In this document: piece by piece, positions 7,930 to 15,928 of the stretch
Layout of the letters: the number at the start of each line of letters is the position of its first letter
Position numbering within the stretch: position 1 is the first letter of the stretch
Source of the DNA: Deltaproteobacteria bacterium
GTDB taxonomy: Bacteria; Desulfobacterota; UBA8473
Direction of reading: 5' to 3'
Assembly: GCA_030621455.1 (NCBI GenBank)
Contig: JAUXHQ010000007.1
Location: 1-17,302 of the forward strand
Length of the DNA stretch: 17,302 bases
Position numbers and translations under genes: made by a program
Notes under the pieces: model-generated
Databases searched by the model: none
The model's input: only the letters and a program-made list of their open reading frames with translations
What the model was told of the DNA's origin: nothing

Positions 7930-8015
7930 AGCCGTCAGCTTTTAGCTTTTAGCTTATAAAATTAGTGAGGTGTACAAAAATGCAACGGCTAATTGCTAAT
8001 CGCTAACAGCTTATC
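7930..8015. repeat. Two short arrays with 7-nt periodicity
   Basis: Four 7-nt units at 7930-7957 (AGCCGTC, AGCTTTT, AGCTTTT, AGCTTAT) and four more at 7988-8015 (GCTAATT, GCTAATC, GCTAACA, GCTTATC) flank a unique 30-bp core. All units share a GCT/GCC start in the same orientation. The element fills the gap between the ComF gene and the polyprenyl synthase gene and makes no protein of its own. Such degenerate heptamer blocks look like a dispersed intergenic repeat, but copies elsewhere cannot be seen here. Confidence 0.6.
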
Positions 8016-8109
8016 ACCTGATCTTCACCATTGGAAAAGAAGGTTAAACCATTCTCAGTGCTGGGACAGAGCGCTTTTGGTTCAGATACTAATTAAATAC
8101 GGGGGTTCG

Positions 8110-9090
8110 ATGGACATTCAAGAAGTCTTTGAACTTGTAAGTGACGATCTCCAAAAAGTCGAAACAGAGCTTTCAAGAAATCTTGAATCCTCTGTTTTGT
8201 TGATACCAGAAGCGGGTAAGTATATCTTGCTAAGCGGAGGGAAGAGGTTTAGACCATTGATCCTGATCCTTTCTGCAAGATTATGCGGATATACGGGATT
8301 ACACCATGTTCCCCTAGCCGGGGTCTTCGAATTTATTCATACAGCTACACTCCTGCACGATGATGTTGTTGATAATGCTGAAGTGAGACGGGGCAGTTCC
8401 TCAGTTAATGCTGTGTGGGGGAATGAAACTAGTATTCTGTTAGGGGATTATCTTCTGTCTAAATCCTTTTCCGTGCTGACACGTGTTGGAGATTTAAGTA
8501 TATTAAAGGTGATGTCTGACACGACAACTCGTCTGGCCCAGGGTGAAATTATGGAGTTGCAGAGATGCGGGGACCCTCTGACTACGGAAGACGACTATAT
8601 CTCTATCATAACCGAAAAGACAGCCGTGTTGATCTCAGCGGCCTGTAGAGTAGGAGCCATCCTCGGTCATGCATCTCATGAGAAAGAAAAGGCGCTGGAA
8701 GGTTTTGGTCTAAATATGGGCATTGCCTTTCAATTGATAGATGACCTCCTTGACTATGTTGCGACTGAGGAAGAATTTGGGAAGGCAATCGGGAAAGATT
8801 TATGTGAAGGGAAGGTTACCTTGCCGTTAATTCACACGCTGCAGGTCAGCAACAACCATGATAGGGAAAGGATTATAAAGATTATTGAATCAGATGACCA
8901 AGAGGAACAGGAAGAGGATTTATCAACGGTAATCGACTTGATTCGAGGTCATGGCGGAATAGAGCGCACATATGAAACGGCTAGGGAATATGTTGAAACG
9001 GCGAGGGGCTTTTTAGATGGTTTTAATGCCTGCAAGGAGAAAGAGGCCCTTCTAGGAGTGGCTGATTATGTTATTAAAAGGAAGTGGTAA
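8110..9090 (+). CDS. trans-Polyprenyl diphosphate synthase (quinone side-chain type)
   Basis: The 326-residue enzyme condenses isopentenyl diphosphate onto an allylic diphosphate to build a long all-trans chain. It has the GGKRFRP motif at 43-49, the first aspartate-rich motif DDVVD at 84-88 inside FIHTATLLHDDVVDNAEVRR, and the second, DDLLD, at 211-215 (FQLIDDLLDY). The FIHTATLLHDD context is that of IspB/HepT-type octaprenyl or heptaprenyl synthases, so it most likely makes the menaquinone (or ubiquinone) tail; product length cannot be read from sequence. The start is ATG 8110; the open frame upstream runs through the 7-nt repeats and is not protein-like. The ribosome-binding site is a weak GGGGG. 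Confidence 0.9.
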   Translation: MDIQEVFELVSDDLQKVETELSRNLESSVLLIPEAGKYILLSGGKRFRPLILILSARLCGYTGLHHVPLAGVFEFIHTATLLHDDVVDNAEVRRGSSSVNAVWGNETSILLGDYLLSKSFSVLTRVGDLSILKVMSDTTTRLAQGEIMELQRCGDPLTTEDDYISIITEKTAVLISAACRVGAILGHASHEKEKALEGFGLNMGIAFQLIDDLLDYVATEEEFGKAIGKDLCEGKVTLPLIHTLQVSNNHDRERIIKIIESDDQEEQEEDLSTVIDLIRGHGGIERTYETAREYVETARGFLDGFNACKEKEALLGVADYVIKRKW

Positions 9091-9140
9091 ACCTCAGGCA
9101 TTGCAGCTTACGTAGAATTGCTGAAATTGGGAGGTTTTAG

Positions 9141-10925
9141 TTGACGGATACGATGAAAGGTTTAAAAAGAACCCACAACTGCGGGGAGTTGAGAATAGAT
9201 GATGTGGATAAAGAGATAATCCTCATGGGATGGGTCCGGCGTCGAAGGGACCACGGGGGGGTGACATTTGTTGACTTGAGGGACAGACACGGAATAACAC
9301 AGGTTGTCTTTCGTCCTGATGTGGATAAGGAAACACACGATAGGACAGCCCTAATTCGCGGCGAATACGTTATAGCCGTGAGAGGCACCGTTTCGGGGAG
9401 ACCGGAAGGGACTAGAAACCCCATCATGCCTACCGGAGAGATAGAGGTTCAGGCTAAAGAGCTGAGGATATTAAACAATGCCGGGACTCCCCCTTTTCTT
9501 ATTGAGGAGGATGTAGATGTGGCGGAGGACACCCGGCTGAAATACAGATACCTCGATATAAGAAGAAAAAACCTTCAGGGAAATCTCATCCTGAGGAGCA
9601 ATGTTGCAAAGGCTATGAGGGATTATCTTTATGAACAGGGGTTTTTGGAAATCGAGACCCCTTTTCTCACCAAGAGTACCCCCGAAGGAGCCAGAGACTA
9701 CCTGGTGCCCAGCCGGGTAAATCCCGGGCATTTCTATGCGTTGCCCCAGTCCCCTCAATTATTTAAGCAGCTTCTAATGGTAGGAGGGTACGACAGGTAT
9801 TTTCAAATCGTAAGATGCTTCCGGGACGAAGACCTACGGGCAGACAGGCAGCCGGAATTCACCCAGATGGATATGGAGCTTTCATTTGTTGATCGCGAAG
9901 ATATATTTGGAATAGTAGAGGGCATGATGGCCTCGGTCTTTAAAGAAGTATTGAAGATAGATGTAGAGATCCCCTTCAAGAGGCTTACCTATGATGAGTC
10001 TTTGCAAAGATACGGGGTGGATAATCCGGATATGAGGTTCGGGCTGGAATTGACGGATGTGTCCGACATATTCAGGGGGTCTGACTTTAAAGTATTTGCT
10101 GATGCGATTGAGCAGGGCGGAGTTGTAAAGGCATTAAATGCAAAGGGCTGTGCCGGCTTTTCCAGAAAGGACATGGATAACCTTACAGATCTTGTTAAGG
10201 TCTATGGAGCTAAGGGGCTGGCATGGTTGAAGTGTGAATCGGGAACCTGGCAATCACCCATTGCTAAGTTTCTAAACGACACGGATAAGGTCAGCCTTTC
10301 TAATAAGCTCCATGTATCGGATGGCGATCTTTTGCTCATGGTGGCAGATCGAGTGAAGATAACGAATGAAGCATTGGGCCATCTGAGGCTCAGCATATCG
10401 GAGAGGCTAAATCTTGTCAAAGAGGGCAACTTTGACTTCACATGGATTACTGACTTCCCGTTATTGGAATACGACGATAATGAGATGCGGTATGTGGCGA
10501 TGCACCACCCTTTCACCGCGCCTATGGACGATGATATACCAAGACTCAAGACTGACCCGGATAAGGTAAAGGCAAAGGCCTATGACCTAGTATTGAATGG
10601 CTCTGAAGTGGGAGGAGGAAGCATCAGGGTGCATCAAAGTGAGTTGCAGTCAACGATGTTTAGGATCTTGGGAATTGGAAAAGAGGAGGCACGGGCAAAA
10701 TTTGGTTTTCTTTTAGACGCATTGAACTATGGGGCACCCCCTCACGGTGGAATCGCAATTGGCCTTGACCGGCTCATTATGATTCTCGCTGGGACGGATT
10801 CGATCAGGGATGTGATCGCTTTTCCGAAAACCCAAAAGGCTACCTGTTTAATGACTGGAGCCCCTTCAAAGGTGGGTGGCAAACAACTTACTGAGTTATC
10901 TTTAAAATTAGATGTTGTGAAGTGA
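9141..10925 (+). CDS. aspS: Aspartyl-tRNA synthetase, bacterial type, probably non-discriminating
   Basis: The 594-residue class II synthetase charges tRNA with aspartate. An N-terminal OB-fold anticodon domain (about 15-110, [19 protein letters not shown] at 31-49) is followed by class II motif 1 ([20 protein letters not shown], 168-187), motif 2 ([19 protein letters not shown], 226-244), the bacterial insertion (GAD) domain at roughly 290-420, and motif 3 with [15 protein letters not shown] near 537-551. The start is TTG 9141, with GGGAGG six bases upstream; an ATG four codons later is spaced too far. H38 in RRRDHGG matches the residue tied to relaxed tRNA choice in Pseudomonas AspRS, so it may also form Asp-tRNA(Asn). 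It is the last + strand gene, convergent with the Hdr operon. Confidence 0.95.
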   Translation: MTDTMKGLKRTHNCGELRIDDVDKEIILMGWVRRRRDHGGVTFVDLRDRHGITQVVFRPDVDKETHDRTALIRGEYVIAVRGTVSGRPEGTRNPIMPTGEIEVQAKELRILNNAGTPPFLIEEDVDVAEDTRLKYRYLDIRRKNLQGNLILRSNVAKAMRDYLYEQGFLEIETPFLTKSTPEGARDYLVPSRVNPGHFYALPQSPQLFKQLLMVGGYDRYFQIVRCFRDEDLRADRQPEFTQMDMELSFVDREDIFGIVEGMMASVFKEVLKIDVEIPFKRLTYDESLQRYGVDNPDMRFGLELTDVSDIFRGSDFKVFADAIEQGGVVKALNAKGCAGFSRKDMDNLTDLVKVYGAKGLAWLKCESGTWQSPIAKFLNDTDKVSLSNKLHVSDGDLLLMVADRVKITNEALGHLRLSISERLNLVKEGNFDFTWITDFPLLEYDDNEMRYVAMHHPFTAPMDDDIPRLKTDPDKVKAKAYDLVLNGSEVGGGSIRVHQSELQSTMFRILGIGKEEARAKFGFLLDALNYGAPPHGGIAIGLDRLIMILAGTDSIRDVIAFPKTQKATCLMTGAPSKVGGKQLTELSLKLDVVK

Positions 10926-10991
10926 TATCAGGGCTATTCACAGACAAGAAGGGGGCTGGTGAAATTTCCGGTGAAATGTTAGATAAAAGGT

Positions 10992-11894
10992 CTATTCGGT
11001 GGCGTAATTTTCCTTTAGGTCCATGAGTTTCTTTATGTAGAATTCTCTATGGGCGAGTCCCATCTGGTTTGAGATGTTGTCCAATACATGATTAATATAG
11101 TGCCTGATATCGATACCGTATTTGTTTTGATGGCGTTCATTTGCCCGGTGGATCACAAGGACAGCGTAATAACTTACCAGGGCTTGAATCCTGGAATCCC
11201 TCCGTAGTAGATACGATCTACCTGCTAGGGTGTCAAGGAAGAACCCTGCATACTCATACATAGCCTCCTCGCTGGAAGGACAGATCCCCAAACTATCCTT
11301 GCACTGATCCTTAGAAGAGAACCATCCATAGAACAGGGCAGAGATGATTTCCACAATGTCGGACTCGTTGGCCAACACCTCCTTTACGAACCTAACCTCT
11401 TTTTTGCCAAGCATCCTGTAGAAATGTGCCATATTTTTTACCAGACCATAGATATCTGTTGTTTCTCCTGAGACTACCGGTCTTTCTCGAGAAAGCTTAC
11501 TTACCGCCCTTTGGGTCCATTCATATACCCCACCCTTCCAATTATACGACTTAACGTATTCTTTTTTATCCAGATAGGAAAAGAAGGTAAGTATCTGACG
11601 TTTCAACTCTTCACAATCTACCTCTTTAATTACTTCAGAGGGGAGGATCGGCTTTTCTCCGAATGCATCCACGAGTTTCCCCTCGGGTAAGGATGTCTCA
11701 TGTTTCTTTATCTCATCCTGAAGTTGAACGATTTTTTTCTGCAGTCTGGATGTCTTTTCCTCCCACGTTTCCTTCTTTTTCTCTCTGGTCTCCTCCAACG
11801 CTTGAGGATGCCAAACCATGAATTGATAGTAAGCCAGACAACCGAGCGCCACTAAGACCAGACCCACGATCACTATCTTCGCAGACCTTCCCAT
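10992..11894 (-). CDS. Membrane-anchored coiled-coil protein of unknown function
   Basis: I do not recognise this family. From ATG 11894 the product has 300 residues. One hydrophobic span (about 6-24, KIVIVGLVLVALGCLAYYQ) follows a short basic start, so it is probably a signal anchor with the rest outside the cytoplasm. C19 sits in ALGC, which is a poor lipobox. A charged coiled-coil-like stretch follows (about 34-66, rich in E, K and Q). The rest (about 90-297) looks helical, with aromatic clusters such as ISALFYGWFSSKDQC, C198 and C205 as a possible pair, and YYAVLVIHRANERH. The start is chosen over 11921 because GGGGGAAG lies just upstream; the ATG is one base past the stop of the HdrA-MvhD gene, so they are cotranscribed. 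A membrane-tethering or accessory role for the Hdr proteins is a guess from position. Confidence 0.7.
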   Translation of the reverse strand: MGRSAKIVIVGLVLVALGCLAYYQFMVWHPQALEETREKKKETWEEKTSRLQKKIVQLQDEIKKHETSLPEGKLVDAFGEKPILPSEVIKEVDCEELKRQILTFFSYLDKKEYVKSYNWKGGVYEWTQRAVSKLSRERPVVSGETTDIYGLVKNMAHFYRMLGKKEVRFVKEVLANESDIVEIISALFYGWFSSKDQCKDSLGICPSSEEAMYEYAGFFLDTLAGRSYLLRRDSRIQALVSYYAVLVIHRANERHQNKYGIDIRHYINHVLDNISNQMGLAHREFYIKKLMDLKENYATE

Positions 11895-11895
11895 C

Positions 11896-14316
11896 TTACT
11901 TCCCCCTCTTTTGTTTCTCAAGGAGTCTCCTTGTATCTTCTATCTCCTCAGAGGTAACAGTAGCCTTCAGTTCCGCCATCTTTTTCATGACTCCGGAAAA
12001 ACGGACACCTTCAGCGGCACTGATCCATTCTAATTGCAATCGTTCTTTTCGAATACCCAGCTTTTTCATCCGTTTCCAGATTTTCTCTATCCTTTTCTGA
12101 GTCCAGTGGTTAGCGTCGATATAGTGACAGTCCCCAAAGTGACATCCTGAGACGAGTACCACCGGAGCGCCTTTCTCAAAGGCCCTCCAAATGAATTTCT
12201 TGTCTACCCTGCCGCTGCACATGGTCCGGATGAGACGAACCTGGGGAGGATACTGCAACCGCGAGACCCCCGCAAAGTCGGCTCCGGCATAGGAACACCA
12301 ATTGCACGCAAACGTAAGAATCTTGTCTGCCGGGTCTTCCTCAAGGATTGAATCGATCTGGCTTTCTATCTGAATATCGGTAAAGTGTCTCATGGTGATG
12401 GCATCCGTGGGACATTCCGCCGCACAGGTCCCACATCCTGAGCATGCAGCCTCATTGACGTGAGCCGGGATCTTGTTGTCCTTATCTAATGTAATGGCAT
12501 TGTAAGGACATACCTTGACACAGATACCGCAAACTTTACATTTTTTCTCGTTTACGATAGCGGTGATCGCCTCTATGGTTATCTCTCCGCTATTCATGAG
12601 ACGCATGGCACGTGCAGACGAGGCCGACGCCTGAGTGACGGAATCCTTGATGTCTTTGGGACTTTCCGCACACCCGGCAAAGAATATGCCTTTGGTGGCG
12701 GAATCAACCGGCTGGAGTTTAGGATGTGCCTCCAGATAGAACCCGTCCGAGGTTGTCTGGAGTGTCAACATCTCCTGAGTCCCCTTGGCATCCTCTCTAG
12801 GCTTCACCCCGAGAGAGAGCACCACCATCTCAGCGTCATGTTTCTCCAGCTCATTGGTGGCGGTATTCTCCACTGTAAGAACCAGGTTCTTGGTGTCAGG
12901 GTCTTCCCTTATCTGTCCGGGAAGTCCTCGGATGTAGCGGACCCCTTCACCTTTGCTCCTCCTGAAAAGGTCCTCAAAACCCTTGCCAAAGGCCATGATA
13001 TCTATATAGAATACCTTCACGTCCATCTCAGGATAGTGCTCCTTGAGCATGAGGGTATCTTTGACGGTATTCATGCAGCAGATATTACTGCAATAAGGTC
13101 CCCCTTTCTTGGAGGATCGAGAGCCCACACATTGAATAAAGGCTATGGATCGAGGCGCTCTACGGTCGGTAAACCGAATGATCTCTCCCTTTGTGGGTCC
13201 CCCGGCATTTATGAGCCTTTCGAACTCCATGCTGGTGATAACATTTTCATAACGTGTATATCCATATTCATCCATCTCTTGAGGGTCGTACACGTCCATC
13301 CCTGTGGCAACGATGACCGTACCTACCTTGAGTTCGATCTCTCTATCCTTCATGTCGAAATCAATACAACCCTTTTCGCAGGCCTTCATGCACTTCCCGC
13401 AGATAATAGGGTCACTTCCCAGACACTCTTCAGGGTTAATGACATATGCGGAAGGTACCGCCTGGGGGAAGGGTATGTAGATCGCCTTGCGAGAGCTGAG
13501 CCCCATATTGAACTCATCCGGCATAACGACAGGGCAATCCTCAGTACAAATCCCGCAAGCGGTACATTCATTTTCATCCACCAACCGGGCCTTCTTATGC
13601 ACTGTTACATCAAAGTTTCCCACATAGCCTTTTACGGATGTTACCTCACTGAGAGTAAGTACCTTAACTCGGGGATGCCGACCGACATCCATCATTTTTG
13701 GGCCGAGAATTCAGATGGAACAATCCATAGTAGGGAAGGTCTTGTCCAGTTGTGCCATGATCCCCCCGATGCTTGGTTTTTTCTCTACAAGGTACACTTG
13801 ATAGCCGCTGTCCGCTAGATCCAACGCCGCCTGGATACCGGCCACTCCTCCGCCTATTACGAGGCTTGATTTGGCAACGGGAACCTTCATCTCCTCCTGA
13901 GGTTCGAGAGCACGAACCCTGGAAATGGCCGCCTTTACAAGGTCCTTGGCTTTTTCTGTGGCCTCTCTCGGTTGACTCGAATGCACCCAACTACACTGCT
14001 CTCTCAGGTTGGCCATCTCCATCAAGTACGGGTTTAGCCCTGCCTGTGAACACGCCCGTCGGAACGTGGGCTCGTGGAGCCTCGGGGAACAGGACGCTAC
14101 CACCACCCTGTTCAATCCGTGCTCTTTTATGTCATCCTGAATTAACTGTTGACCTGGTTCAGAACAGATGTACTCGTTTTCTTTGGAAATCACCACATTT
14201 GCCAGCCCCTCTGCAAAACGGGCTACCGCATCACAATCAACAGTGCCTGCAATGTTTAATCCACAGTGGCAGACATAAACGCCGATCCTCAACTCACCGC
14301 TTGAACTTTCAGCCAT
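11896..14316 (-). CDS. hdrA: HdrA-MvhD fusion selenoprotein (heterodisulfide reductase subunit A)
   Basis: One gene interrupted by a single in-frame UGA (13713-13711), read here as selenocysteine 202; 806 residues. Order: HdrA N-terminal domain with [11 protein letters not shown] (C16, C18), C51, C76 and C108; FAD Rossmann motif GGGVAG (155-160) and [19 protein letters not shown]; Sec202 in SI-U-ILGPKM; inserted ferredoxin (C251, C254, C257, C261; C298, C306, C309, C313); C396, C409, C413 and C414; second FAD half [14 protein letters not shown] near 543-556; two C-terminal [4Fe-4S] motifs (C593-C603, C625-C635); MvhD domain from about 665 ([13 protein letters not shown]671, C674, C700, C725, C730). 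In characterised HdrA the FAD bifurcates or confurcates electrons and MvhD feeds them in. Most HdrA proteins have Cys at position 202, and methanogen and deltaproteobacterial Sec versions are known. The start is ATG 14316, with GGGAG nine bases upstream. Confidence 0.93.
13668..13713 (-). promoter_or_regulatory. Bacterial SECIS element with its Sec UGA codon
   Basis: On the minus strand the UGA (13713-13711) is followed by a stem with GGATGTC (13690-13684) pairing with GGCATCC (13679-13673), including one G-U pair, and an apical loop GGUC (13683-13680). A lower stem, CTCGG (13707-13703) with CCGAG (13672-13668), is continuous on the 3' side. The exposed G and U in the loop are the known SelB-binding feature of the E. 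coli fdhF SECIS, and the UGA-to-loop distance of 27 nt is in the bacterial range. It lies wholly inside the coding region, as bacterial SECIS elements do. Confidence 0.85.
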
Positions 14317-14353
14317 TTAAGCTACTCCCATTTATATGTAACTTTTCAAAACG

Positions 14354-15508
14354 CTAATCCAATGCATCCGCAAAAAGCGATACCATATCCTTTATCTCTA
14401 TACTCCCATCATCACAGAAGTCCTTCATCGTGCACTGGAGGTGTATGAGACACTTGGGGCAGGAAGTTACCAACAGGTCGCTTCCTGTGGCTAACGACGC
14501 CTTCAGGCGTTTCATCTGGATGCTCTTGGAATGAGCTCCACAGCCCACCCATGCGGAATTGCCGCAGCAAAAATCCCCTATCTTTGAATCCGGTGTTTCT
14601 ATGATGTCTAACCCTGGGATTTGTCCCGATATATTCCTGAGCGCTTGAGAAGTGTTTTTATAGTAACTCAGACGACAAGAATCCTTTAAGGTGGCTTGCA
14701 AAGGCAAGAGTTTCAGACCGAAATTATCGGTCTCCTTCTTTAACTGCTCTTCAATAAGTTCATAGATATGAGTTATTTTCAGGTCAAAACCCTCTATCAC
14801 TTGGGGGAATATCTCACTAAAACTATAGAAACATTCAGGGCAGGACGTAATGATCTCCTCCACTCCATGGTCCTTGATATCCTCATAGCTCTCTTTTGCA
14901 AGCCTGGCAAAACCTTTTTGATCTCCTGCCCAGAAGAGGTCGTGACCACAGCACCTTTCATTATCCAATACCACAGGCTCGATATTGCATCGGTTAAGTA
15001 TCTTCAATGAATTGACGGCTATCCGAACCATATTTAAGTTAAGGTTCTTGAAGAAGACATCGAAATAGGGCAGGCAACCAACGAAATACATGACCTTGCC
15101 CTCTGATAGGGTCTTAACCTCTGCGGGGATAAAGCCCTTCCTGTTTTGCCTTATGCCCGGCGAGGACATCATCCGCATTAATGAAAACATTGCCCCACCG
15201 TGGCTGTAGACACCCGGTTTTCCGGAGTCAATCCACCGGCTTCTCAACAACCGGACAAAATTGGAAAATTTGACGCCAGAGGGACACCTGTCATCACACC
15301 TGCCACACGTAAGACATGCCCAGATAAAGTCTTGTACGTAAGGATCACTGTCTCCTTTTTCAATGACCCTGCTGGCCGCTAGTCTTGGAGAGAAAGGTTT
15401 CCCCGTCTCAGCAACGGGACAGGCCCCTGTACATTTACCACAATCCAGGCACTGGTAGATGCCCGTCTCTTTTATGATGAGACTAAGGTCTTTGTCATAA
15501 TCCGTCAT
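14354..15508 (-). CDS. HdrC-HdrB fusion (HdrD-like FeS / CCG-domain protein)
   Basis: The 384-residue protein joins two Hdr subunits. The N-terminal HdrC part has two [4Fe-4S] motifs: C20, C23, C26, C30 and C65, C68, C71, C75 (CLTCGRCDDRCPSG). The C-terminal HdrB part has two CCG domains: C145, C186-C187, C223 and C226 (ERCCGHD, SCPECF), and C278, C314-C315, C323, C350 and C353 (DFCCGNSAWVGCG, SCPKC). In methanogen HdrB these motifs hold the non-cubane [4Fe-4S] clusters that reduce a disulfide; all ligands needed are present. The same layout occurs in HdrD and GlpC-like proteins. The bacterial substrate is unknown. No membrane span is seen. The start is ATG 15508, with GGAAGAG upstream; it lies 12 bp after the mvhD stop and 37 bp before hdrA. 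Confidence 0.9.
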   Translation of the reverse strand: MTDYDKDLSLIIKETGIYQCLDCGKCTGACPVAETGKPFSPRLAASRVIEKGDSDPYVQDFIWACLTCGRCDDRCPSGVKFSNFVRLLRSRWIDSGKPGVYSHGGAMFSLMRMMSSPGIRQNRKGFIPAEVKTLSEGKVMYFVGCLPYFDVFFKNLNLNMVRIAVNSLKILNRCNIEPVVLDNERCCGHDLFWAGDQKGFARLAKESYEDIKDHGVEEIITSCPECFYSFSEIFPQVIEGFDLKITHIYELIEEQLKKETDNFGLKLLPLQATLKDSCRLSYYKNTSQALRNISGQIPGLDIIETPDSKIGDFCCGNSAWVGCGAHSKSIQMKRLKASLATGSDLLVTSCPKCLIHLQCTMKDFCDDGSIEIKDMVSLFADALD

Positions 15509-15520
15509 TTCGCTCTTCCA

Positions 15521-15928
15521 TCATCCCGACACAGGACTCTTCCCGAAAGTCTCCATCTTCTCCACAAACCGGTGCAAATCAGAGGATAGCTTCTCAGACT
15601 CGTGAGCCAAATAGTATGTGAACTGGACTCTCTCTCTTTCCAGTCCTAATAAGTCAAGTATCTCTCGGGTATGGTCGATGTTTCGCTCGGCCAGGTCCGG
15701 CCCGGTTCCATGCTGACAGTTGTCTGTCCGGCACCCAACAATCAAAACCCCGTCGGCCCCTTTTTCAAAGGCCTTGAGGAGAAGGGGAGTACTGACACGG
15801 GCCGCACATATGACCCTGATCACATTGACCTCTCCGGGAACGGGTATCCATTGTTCTCCCATGCCGGTATAACAAGACCATGGAGCCCAGTTGCATAGGA
15901 ATGCCAAAACTTTGATTCTTTGTCTCAT
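15521..15928 (-). CDS. Free-standing MvhD/FlpD-like hydrogenase delta subunit, [2Fe-2S]
   Basis: This 135-residue MvhD-family protein matches the MvhD domain fused to the neighbouring HdrA: VLAFLCNWAPWSCYTG, VIRVICAARVSTPLLLKAFE and GADGVLIVGCRTDNCQ. The cysteines are C12, C19, C41, C66 and C71. The usual CNWC pair is replaced by C-x6-C (CNWAPWSC), a variant that also occurs in other hydrogenase iron-sulfur subunits. In methanogens MvhD carries electrons from hydrogenase or formate dehydrogenase to HdrA. It overlaps the upstream HdrA-like gene by four bases (ATGA, 15925-15928), so it probably partners that protein, while the fused HdrA carries its own MvhD domain. The start is ATG 15928. Confidence 0.88.
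   Translation of the reverse strand: MRQRIKVLAFLCNWAPWSCYTGMGEQWIPVPGEVNVIRVICAARVSTPLLLKAFEKGADGVLIVGCRTDNCQHGTGPDLAERNIDHTREILDLLGLERERVQFTYYLAHESEKLSSDLHRFVEKMETFGKSPVSG

Noticed and set aside
7993-8109. N-terminal extension of the polyprenyl synthase from TTG 7993
   Set aside because: The extension is translated from the heptamer repeats and has no family similarity; ATG 8110 gives the normal N-terminus.
10926-10991. Terminator between the convergent aspS and Hdr operons
   Set aside because: Only a short direct repeat (GGTGAAAT twice, 12 nt apart) is visible; no GC-rich stem with a T tract.
12724-13818. 364-codon open frame on the + strand opposite hdrA
   Set aside because: It lies antisense to a clearly conserved HdrA-MvhD gene, its translation resembles no family, and it exists because of the base composition of the real gene.
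11896-14316. HdrA as a pseudogene or as two separate genes
   Set aside because: The frame is intact on both sides of a single UGA, the conserved motif continues across it, and a SECIS hairpin follows, so recoding explains it better.
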